This document shows, one piece after another, positions 6,722 to 11,997 of a stretch of 11,997 nucleotides of DNA (positions are counted from its first letter, which is position 1; each line of letters starts with the position of its first letter). The DNA is from Verrucomicrobiota bacterium (GTDB taxonomy: Bacteria; Verrucomicrobiota; Verrucomicrobiia; Limisphaerales; UBA1100), in NCBI GenBank assembly GCA_028872645.1, contig JAPKDK010000067.1:1-11997 (forward strand), read 5' to 3'. The position numbers and the translations under genes are program-made. Below the pieces are notes generated by a model. It made no database searches. It saw nothing but the letters and a program-made list of their open reading frames with translations, and was not told the DNA's origin.

Positions 6722-8068
6722 TTAACTTTCCTTCAGTTCGGCAGAGTCGCCCTCTGCCAAGGTGGGTTTGCGATTGGGGTAAAACAAAAGCATCAACACC
6801 AAGCAAGCCAAGGCCGCCCACATGGGTACGCTGAAGAGTTTGGTGTAATCCATATCTCCATTTGTGCTCTTGGCCCATTCAGCCACCGATCCGGCAATCT
6901 TACTGCCGACAATGATGCCGATACCGACGATCACAAGGTTGAACAAGCTCTGGGCGCTGGCCCGCACATTAGCCGAGCATTCTTCGTCCACCACCATAAA
7001 TGCTACAAAGATGAAGCAGCCAAAACAAAATCCGTGCATCGATACGCCGAGAATGATGGCCGGCAATTGAAGTGCTGGGGAGAGGCTGGGGCCATAAGCA
7101 AAGAGCACCATGCGTAGCGTGTATGCCGCTAGCCCCACGCACAGCAATGTCTTGCGCGAACAACGCTTGGCGAACAGAGGGATGAATGCCAGCACGGCGA
7201 TTTCCATCATTTGCCCGATGGTCATAAGGCCGCCGCCGCCAACGCCAACGATTTTATTGACCGTGTTGATGAATCCCTCCGCTTGATTCTGGAATTCTCC
7301 GAGGAACGGCGCGGTGTGCACAAAATAAAACTGGTGGATACAACTCACTGGAATAGCGATGAGAAACAGGGTGAGCAAGGGTTGGTGTTTGACAGCCCCG
7401 AGCGCGCTGCCAATGGCGCTTTTTTTCTCATCTTTGGCCGGTGGGGTGGAGGGTAGGACGAAGCAGAAGATACCCATAAGAACACCCAGCACTCCGCTCA
7501 ACTTAAAGGCATCGGCCATACCGGCGGCTTGGGCAGCGGCCACGGCGGTGGCATCACCCGTTGCTGGGGTGTGTTGGTGCAGCAACCATTGGCCGATGCC
7601 GATGCCCACAACAATCCAGCCGACTGTGCCCCACACTCGGATGCGGCCAAAGTCGCGGTCACGGTCGGGCAGATGGTGGAAAGACAGGGAATTGGTCAGT
7701 GCCAGTGTGGGAGAATAAATCAGCGAGTAAATTAGCGAGAATGCGAGGAACCCTTTGTAGGTTTCAATTGAGGCCAATTGCCAAACCAGGATGCCGCCGA
7801 GAATATGGCTAATGCCGAGGAATTTCTCCGTGTTGAACCAGCGATCGGCGATTTGACCGGCGATGAAGGGTGCCACTATTGCACCGACTGCGCCCACGGC
7901 GAACATGTCACCAATTTGCGCCGGAGTGAATTCTCGGTGTCCACTCAGGTATGGCCACAACAATGGCAGCCAAGCACCCCAGATGGCGTACTGGAGGAAC
8001 ATCATAGTGGAGAGCTTAAAATTCAGGCCGCTCGAAAGCGGTTCCGCGGAAGCAGGTTTAGAAGTCAT
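6722..8068 (-). CDS. MFS transporter, nucleoside:H+ symporter-like
   Basis: A 448-residue polytopic inner-membrane protein with about twelve hydrophobic segments. The N-terminal half contains FLQYAIWGAWLPLLW, GQIADRWFNTEKFLG (motif A-like loop between helices 2 and 3) and FGRIRVWGTVGWI; the last is characteristic of the NupG/XapB nucleoside:H+ symporter group. The C-terminal half contains SAQSLFNLVIVGIGIIVGSKIAG, again close to that group. It probably imports nucleosides with protons, but related proteins of this branch may carry sugars or other solutes, so the substrate is uncertain. The ATG at 8068-8066 is chosen over upstream in-frame starts because the family N-terminus begins here and a promoter lies at 8094-8122. 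There is no clear ribosome binding site; a hairpin sits four bases before the ATG. It is divergent from the DUF1802 gene and upstream of tRNA-fMet. Confidence 0.8.
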   Translation of the reverse strand: MTSKPASAEPLSSGLNFKLSTMMFLQYAIWGAWLPLLWPYLSGHREFTPAQIGDMFAVGAVGAIVAPFIAGQIADRWFNTEKFLGISHILGGILVWQLASIETYKGFLAFSLIYSLIYSPTLALTNSLSFHHLPDRDRDFGRIRVWGTVGWIVVGIGIGQWLLHQHTPATGDATAVAAAQAAGMADAFKLSGVLGVLMGIFCFVLPSTPPAKDEKKSAIGSALGAVKHQPLLTLFLIAIPVSCIHQFYFVHTAPFLGEFQNQAEGFINTVNKIVGVGGGGLMTIGQMMEIAVLAFIPLFAKRCSRKTLLCVGLAAYTLRMVLFAYGPSLSPALQLPAIILGVSMHGFCFGCFIFVAFMVVDEECSANVRASAQSLFNLVIVGIGIIVGSKIAGSVAEWAKSTNGDMDYTKLFSVPMWAALACLVLMLLFYPNRKPTLAEGDSAELKES

Positions 8069-8071
8069 AGG

Positions 8072-8088
8072 CCAGACGCATTGTCTGG
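8072..8088 (-). promoter_or_regulatory. Perfect palindrome at the 5' end of the MFS transcript
   Basis: CCAGAC (8072-8077) and GTCTGG (8083-8088) are exact inverted repeats around a five-base spacer. The site lies between the candidate -10 box (8094-8099) and the MFS ATG, about where transcription should begin. It could be an operator or a 5'-terminal RNA hairpin controlling translation of a gene without a visible ribosome binding site. Confidence 0.45.
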
Positions 8089-8093
8089 GCGGA

Positions 8094-8122
8094 TGTATAG
8101 TTAAAATTGGTGCCAAAAGCAA
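8094..8122 (-). promoter_or_regulatory. Candidate sigma70 promoter for the MFS gene
   Basis: On the minus strand, -35 TTGCTT (8122-8117) and -10 TATACA (8099-8094) have a 17-base spacer; the start point would be near 8087. In the opposite direction a -10-like TAAAAT at 8102-8107 with a poorly spaced TTGTCT (8081-8086) may serve the DUF1802 gene, so the two promoters would overlap. Confidence 0.45.
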
Positions 8123-8169
8123 GGTTCTCTGACTCGACTTTTTTTTCGCGGGTAAATAAACTGTTCCCT

Positions 8170-8721
8170 GTGCAAATTGCATTTAAAGAATGGGCAGTGG
8201 TGGTGGAGGCGCTGGGGTGTGGGGAGCAGATTGTGGTTTTGCGCAAAGGCGGGATTGCCGAGGGGCGCGGTGGGTTTCGTGCGGAGCACGAACGGTTTTG
8301 GCTTTTCCCCACGCGCTTCCATCAACAGGCTGATGGGGTGGTGAATGAAGCTCGGGCGGAGTTTGAGGATTTTGTGTGGCCGCTGGATGATGTTTTGCGG
8401 ATTGAGTTTTGCGCGGAGGTGAGGGAGGCGCGTCGGTTGGATTCGCTCGAACAAGCGCAGCGGTTGGCAGGGCAACACATTTGGCGAGAGGAAATTGTTG
8501 CGGAGCGATTTGATTGGGGGCGCGATGCGGGCATTTACGCGATGGCGGTGCGGGTGCGGCGATTGGCGGAGCCGGTAGAGTTGCCGATGCTGGAAAGCTA
8601 CGGTGGTTGCAAATCTTGGGTGGAGCTGGAACCGCCGATGGAGTTTGCGAGCACGGAGCGGGTTTTGGCGGAAGCGGATTTCGAAATGAAACTCAGAAAA
8701 TTTCGGGAGGCATTGGGTTGA
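8170..8721 (+). CDS. DUF1802 family protein, function unknown
   Basis: A 183-residue soluble protein recognised by the N-terminal pattern IAFKEWAVVVEAL, LRKGGIAEGRGGF, then FWLFPTRFHQ, and a C-terminal YGGCKSWVEL. These are the hallmarks of the DUF1802 family, for which I know of no established function. There is no signal peptide or membrane segment. I place the start at the GTG at 8170, because the family begins directly before the FKEWAVV block; the frame is open further upstream to a TTG at 8107, which would overlap the MFS promoter. No strong ribosome binding site marks either start. The stop overlaps the TTG start of maf (TTGA), so both are likely translated together, and the run continues to serA and a SurA-like gene. 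Confidence 0.75.
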   Translation: MQIAFKEWAVVVEALGCGEQIVVLRKGGIAEGRGGFRAEHERFWLFPTRFHQQADGVVNEARAEFEDFVWPLDDVLRIEFCAEVREARRLDSLEQAQRLAGQHIWREEIVAERFDWGRDAGIYAMAVRVRRLAEPVELPMLESYGGCKSWVELEPPMEFASTERVLAEADFEMKLRKFREALG

Positions 8722-9293
8722 AAATTATTTTGGCTTCGCAATCGCCGCGTCGGCAGGAGTTGCTGCGGCAAATGGGTGTGCGTTTTCGCGTGGTGACGGC
8801 GGAGGTCGCAGAAGTGCACGGCCGCGGCCGTGCGGCGCGCGCTATTTGCAAACGCAACGCGCTGGCCAAGGCGGCGGCGGTAGCTCAAAATTTTCCCAAA
8901 CAAACTGTGCTTGGCGCGGATACGTTGGTGCATTTAGAGGATCATTTGTTAGGCAAGCCCAAGAGCCTCGCGGAGGCGCGGCGGATGCTTGGGCGGTTGA
9001 GTGGGTGGACGCATCAAGTGACCACCGCCTGCGCGTTAGTGTGCGGCGGGCGACAAAAAGTTTTTTCTGTGACCACGCGCGTGACGTTCCGCGAGTTGTC
9101 GCCCAAGCAAATCAACGCCTATCTTCGCGCCGTGCCGGTGTTGGACAAGGCCGGCGCATATGCGGTGCAGGAAAAAGGCGAGTGGATTGTGGAGGCGTTA
9201 CACGGCTCGTTCACCAACGTGGTGGGGCTGCCGGCGGAGCGGTTGCAGCGCGAATTGTCGGCGTGGTTTGACACTCCCGTGGGCCGTCCGTAG
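8718..9293 (+). CDS. maf: Maf-like nucleoside triphosphate pyrophosphatase
   Basis: A 191-residue protein of the Maf/Ham1-like fold. Characterised members hydrolyse dTTP/UTP or modified nucleotides to the monophosphate and pyrophosphate, and overexpression can arrest septation. The N-terminal loop KIILASQSPRRQELL is the phosphate-binding motif. VLGADTLVHLEDHLLGKP carries the catalytic Asp, SGWTHQVTTA follows, and LDKAGAYAVQEKGEWIVEALHGSFTNVVGLP is the standard C-terminal block. The start is TTG: GGGAGG at 8705-8710 lies seven bases upstream, and family N-termini begin with this K-I-I-L-A-S. No ATG exists at this position in the frame. It overlaps the DUF1802 stop by four bases and is 12 bases ahead of serA. 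The exact nucleotide preference is not readable with certainty. Confidence 0.88.
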   Translation: MKIILASQSPRRQELLRQMGVRFRVVTAEVAEVHGRGRAARAICKRNALAKAAAVAQNFPKQTVLGADTLVHLEDHLLGKPKSLAEARRMLGRLSGWTHQVTTACALVCGGRQKVFSVTTRVTFRELSPKQINAYLRAVPVLDKAGAYAVQEKGEWIVEALHGSFTNVVGLPAERLQRELSAWFDTPVGRP

Positions 9294-9305
9294 ACTCCAC
9301 CGCCA

Positions 9306-10877
9306 ATGCGAGTACTTGTTTGCGATAATGTTTCCCCGAAAGGCGTGGCCTGTCTTGAGGCCGCGCCGGAGTTGGAAGTGGTGGTAGTGGACGGCGGACT
9401 GACCGATGAATTGTTGGCCGAGGCCGAGGCGATCATTGTGCGATCGGCCACCAAAGTGACACCCGAGGTAATGGCCAAAGCGCCCAAACTGCGCGTGGTG
9501 GGCCGGGCCGGCGTGGGCGTGGATAATGTGGACGTGGACCACGCCACCAACCAAGGCATCGTGGTGATAAACACGCCGAGCGGCAACACCATCTCCACTG
9601 CCGAGCTGACGTTCTCGATGATGATGGCATTGGCGCGCAAGATTCCTCAGGCCCATATGTCGATGAAAAGCGGTGAATGGAACCGCAAAGCCTTCGCCGG
9701 CACAGAGCTCAGCGGCAAGGTGCTGGGCATTTGCGGCATGGGCCGCATCGGCGCGCAAGTGGCGCGGCGGGCGATTGCTTTTGGGATGCGCGTGCTGGCG
9801 TACGATCCATTTCTGTCGCTGAACAAAGCGCGCGAGTTGCAGGTGGAATTATTGGAACAGGACGAGCTGTTTGCGCGGTCGGATTTCATCACGGTCCACA
9901 TGCCGCTCACTGATCAAACGCGCAATATGATCAATGCCGAAACTCTCGCGGGCATGAAGGACGGCGTGTGTCTCATCAACTGCGCCCGCGGCGGCATCAT
10001 CAACGAAACCGATCTCGTGGCCGCTGTGCAAAGCGGCAAAGTGGCCGGCGCGGCGTTGGATGTTTATGAAGCCGAACCGTGCCCGGAAGATTCCCCGTTG
10101 CGCAGTTTGCCGGAGATCGTGATGACGCCCCACCTCGGCGCGAGCACCAAGGAAGCGCAGGAAAGCGTAGGCATCGAAGTGGCGGAGGCGATCATCGATT
10201 ACCTCGTAACCGGCACCATCCGCAACGCGGTGAATATGCCCAGCCTCGACGCAAAAACTTACGAGGCGGTGAAGCCCTACATTTTGCTGGGTGAAAAACT
10301 CGGTCGTCTTGTCGCCCAACTTGCGCCCCAACGCAACGATTACGTGAAGATCACTTACGGCGGCAAAGCAGCCGAAGTGCCCGCGGATTCCGTGACGCGT
10401 TGCGTGCTCAAGGGCTTTCTCGAACAAGCCGGCGGCGCGGAGGTCAACCAAGTAAACGTCCGCGCGCTGGCCAGTTCGCTGGGCATTCAAGTTGAGGAAG
10501 TAAAAGCACACGAAGGCCCGGACTACGCCGAGTGGATGCATTTCGAGGCACGCGCGGGCGACACCAAAGTTTCGGCGGGCGGCACATTTTTCGGCAATCA
10601 ACCCCGCATCGTTCGTCTTAATGGCCGCAACGTGGAATGCGTGCCTGAGGGCGTGCTTTTCATCATGAATAATAAAGACAAACCGGGCATGGTGGGGTAT
10701 ATTGGATCGCTGATGGCCGAGCACGAGGTGAACATCGCTAGTATGAGCCTCAACCGCGACGAAGAAGGCGGTGAAGCATTGACGCTGTTAAACCTCGACC
10801 ACGCACCGCCCGCGGCGTTGCTGGAACAAGTGGCGGCGGATCCGGACATCTCAAACGCAAAAGTGGTGATACTATAA
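9306..10877 (+). CDS. serA: D-3-phosphoglycerate dehydrogenase
   Basis: A 523-residue enzyme of the long SerA type, oxidising 3-phosphoglycerate to 3-phosphohydroxypyruvate with NAD+, the first step of serine synthesis. The order is N-terminal substrate domain, Rossmann NAD-binding domain (GICGMGRIG, key Gly 144-149), return to the substrate domain, an intervening ASB-type domain (about 325-445), and a C-terminal ACT domain (from about 450, VLFIMNNKDKPGMVGYIGS) that commonly mediates serine feedback. Catalytic residues are R228 (NCARGG), E257 (YEAEP) and H276 (TPHLGAS). The length equals that of the Mycobacterium/Bacillus-type enzymes. The ATG at 9306 starts the conserved MRVLVCD; there is no clear ribosome binding site in the 12-base gap after maf. 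The SurA-like gene follows after 10 bases. Confidence 0.96.
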   Translation: MRVLVCDNVSPKGVACLEAAPELEVVVVDGGLTDELLAEAEAIIVRSATKVTPEVMAKAPKLRVVGRAGVGVDNVDVDHATNQGIVVINTPSGNTISTAELTFSMMMALARKIPQAHMSMKSGEWNRKAFAGTELSGKVLGICGMGRIGAQVARRAIAFGMRVLAYDPFLSLNKARELQVELLEQDELFARSDFITVHMPLTDQTRNMINAETLAGMKDGVCLINCARGGIINETDLVAAVQSGKVAGAALDVYEAEPCPEDSPLRSLPEIVMTPHLGASTKEAQESVGIEVAEAIIDYLVTGTIRNAVNMPSLDAKTYEAVKPYILLGEKLGRLVAQLAPQRNDYVKITYGGKAAEVPADSVTRCVLKGFLEQAGGAEVNQVNVRALASSLGIQVEEVKAHEGPDYAEWMHFEARAGDTKVSAGGTFFGNQPRIVRLNGRNVECVPEGVLFIMNNKDKPGMVGYIGSLMAEHEVNIASMSLNRDEEGGEALTLLNLDHAPPAALLEQVAADPDISNAKVVIL

Positions 10878-10887
10878 AGGAGACATG

Positions 10888-11874
10888 ATGAAACATTGGC
10901 AGAGAAATTTTTTAGCGCTTGGTCTACTAGCCAGCATGGGATTGGCGGCGGCGGCGCCCACCGGCCGCATTGTGGCAACGGGTGTGGGGTTGGCCGTTCA
11001 CGAGTCGGAGTTGGACGCCGCCTATCGGTGCTATGTGATGACGCAGGCAACACTCGGCGTCAATGTTTCGCCCCTTGTGGAAAAGGCAATTCAAAAACAA
11101 TTGCTCAACGATTTGATCATGCAACGATTGCTGAACCAGCGTGCGCAAGCGGGGGATCGCACCAAAGCCGAGGCGGATGCCGGGAAACAATATAATGAGT
11201 TGAAAAGCACATTTCTCACAGACGATGCGTTTCGCCTTCACTTGGAATCCAAAGGCATGACCCTGGCGGTATTTCGCAAGCAATTGCGGATTGAATTGCT
11301 GGCCGACACCGTGGCGCGGCGCGAGCTGCAATCCAGAGTACAGGCCAAGGAAAGTGATTTGCTCAAGTTCTTCAACGATCGCAATGCGAAGGGCCAATGG
11401 AATGTGCCTGAACAGGCGAAGGTGGCAGAGGTGTTTATTTCACTGGTGGATCCCTCCACAAATCTCCGGCTGAACCCCGATGCCCGCGCAAGCAAACAGG
11501 CTGTTGCGGCCAAGGTGTTTGCCAAGGCGGCAGCAGGTATTGATTTCAAGCAATTAGTTAAGGAGTTTTCAGAAAACCCTCTCACCAAGCAGGTGGACGG
11601 CGAGTTGGTCCTGGTGGCCGGTCAGGTGGAGGCGAAGGTGGAGAAAACGGTTCTGGCATTGAAGGTGAACCAAATTTGTCCGCCGGTGGAATCCGAGCAG
11701 GGCTTTCATATCGTGAAAATGCTCGAACACAAGCCGGCCCGAAAGAAGCCCTATGCTGAGGTGCGCAATGACATCCGCGAATATCTTCAAGCCGAGGCTT
11801 ATGGTAAGGTGTTGCCGGATTATTTCAAGCGGTTGAAAAAAGAAAGCGGCGTGCGAGTTCTGTTGGCTGATTAG
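10888..11874 (+). CDS. SurA/PpiC-like exported peptidyl-prolyl isomerase
   Basis: A 328-residue periplasmic chaperone-like protein. The N-terminus MKHWQRNFLALGLLASMGLAAAA is a signal peptide with probable cleavage after AAA (about residue 22-23). An N-terminal helical SurA/PrsA-type region (about 30-150) precedes a parvulin/PpiC domain (about 160-290): VAEVFISLVDP, VKEFSENPLTKQVDGELVLV, LKVNQICPPVESEQGFHIVKM. The end is helical with KKPYAEVRNDIREYL. The usual GGDLG of parvulins is replaced by VDGELV, so isomerase activity may be weak and the chaperone role more certain. AAAGGAG at 10876-10882 is the ribosome binding site; the second of two consecutive ATGs (10888) has better spacing than 10885. 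It likely assists outer-membrane protein folding. The stop overlaps the stop of a convergent gene. Confidence 0.8.
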   Translation: MKHWQRNFLALGLLASMGLAAAAPTGRIVATGVGLAVHESELDAAYRCYVMTQATLGVNVSPLVEKAIQKQLLNDLIMQRLLNQRAQAGDRTKAEADAGKQYNELKSTFLTDDAFRLHLESKGMTLAVFRKQLRIELLADTVARRELQSRVQAKESDLLKFFNDRNAKGQWNVPEQAKVAEVFISLVDPSTNLRLNPDARASKQAVAAKVFAKAAAGIDFKQLVKEFSENPLTKQVDGELVLVAGQVEAKVEKTVLALKVNQICPPVESEQGFHIVKMLEHKPARKKPYAEVRNDIREYLQAEAYGKVLPDYFKRLKKESGVRVLLAD

Positions 11875-11997
11875 GAATACTTTTTCACGAATCGCTTGCG
11901 GTGGCCTTCGTCCTCTTCTTCAGCTTCCTCGGTTGATTCAGTGGTTGATTCAGTGGTTGATTCAGTGGTTGATTCAGTGGTTGATTCAGTGGTTGAT
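11871..11997 (-). CDS. 3' end of an unrecognised gene with STTE tetrapeptide repeats
   Basis: A partial minus-strand reading frame running in from beyond the window. The 41 visible residues are tandem STTE units, then an acidic stretch EEAEEEDEGH and a basic end HRKRFVKKYS followed by TAA (11873-11871). The low-complexity Ser/Thr/Glu linker plus acidic and basic tail suggests a disordered C-terminus; I recognise no family. The stop overlaps that of the SurA-like gene by two bases. That the frame continues across the repeat without stops (other minus frames hold repeated TGA), with a plausible convergent end, supports coding. Alternatively it is a non-coding repeat that happens to be open. Confidence 0.55.
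   Translation of the reverse strand, partial: STTESTTESTTESTTESTTESTEEAEEEDEGHRKRFVKKYS
11931..11997. repeat. 12-bp tandem repeat array
   Basis: Five full copies of GGTTGATTCAGT (from 11931, 11943, 11955, 11967 and 11979) and seven bases of a sixth, identical throughout, cut by the window end. The 12-base unit keeps reading frame and encodes STTE on the minus strand. The copy number beyond the window is unknown. Confidence 0.97.

Noticed and set aside
8107..8169. N-terminal extension of the DUF1802 protein from TTG 8107
   Set aside because: It would cover the promoter region of the divergent MFS gene and adds residues not expected before the family's N-terminal block.

Overview
The window looks like chromosomal DNA from a bacterium with a housekeeping-rich, densely packed, fairly GC-rich genome. 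A Verrucomicrobiota-type (PVC group) organism is the best guess. The reasons are short prepilin-like proteins with a late CPxGGxY...PxCxIxGH signature, an HU-type protein, a DUF1802 protein followed by maf, and a nucleoside:H+ symporter-like MFS protein. This assignment is inference from protein style and was not tested by any search. There are no phage, IS or CRISPR features.

Layout. (1) 67-792, plus: two tandem, clearly paralogous pilin-like proteins. The first has a canonical prepilin peptidase site; the second lacks the Glu at +5. (2) 793-2507, minus: a two-gene unit, N-carbamoylputrescine amidase-like (aguB) then glutamyl-Q tRNA(Asp) synthetase (gluQ), overlapping by one base. gluQ carries an in-frame array of a 7-bp repeat. 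(3) 2704-2994, plus: an HU-family DNA-binding protein with a strong ribosome binding site and a strong terminator. (4) 3066-6500, plus: panE, gltX and pgsA joined by ATGA overlaps, then a peroxiredoxin of the BCP/PrxQ type. (5) 6603-6679, minus: initiator tRNA-fMet with its own candidate promoter and terminator, preceded on the same strand by an MFS transporter (6722-8068). (6) 8170-11874, plus: DUF1802 protein, maf, serA and a SurA/PpiC-like exported protein in one tight run. (7) 11871-11997, minus: the 3' end of a further gene, with an STTE tetrapeptide repeat, running off the window.

The most notable point is the peroxiredoxin at 6009-6500. Its peroxidatic Cys codon is an in-frame TGA (6159-6161), the frame is intact and conserved on both sides, and the resolving Cys remains. 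A stem-loop with the expected distance and loop features of a bacterial SECIS lies just downstream. This is best read as a selenocysteine-containing PrxQ. TGA is the normal stop codon of most genes here, so general code reassignment is not the explanation.

Functionally the window covers cell-surface or secretion pilins, polyamine metabolism, tRNA charging and modification, phospholipid and pantothenate synthesis, peroxide defence, serine synthesis, nucleotide-pool control and outer-membrane protein folding.
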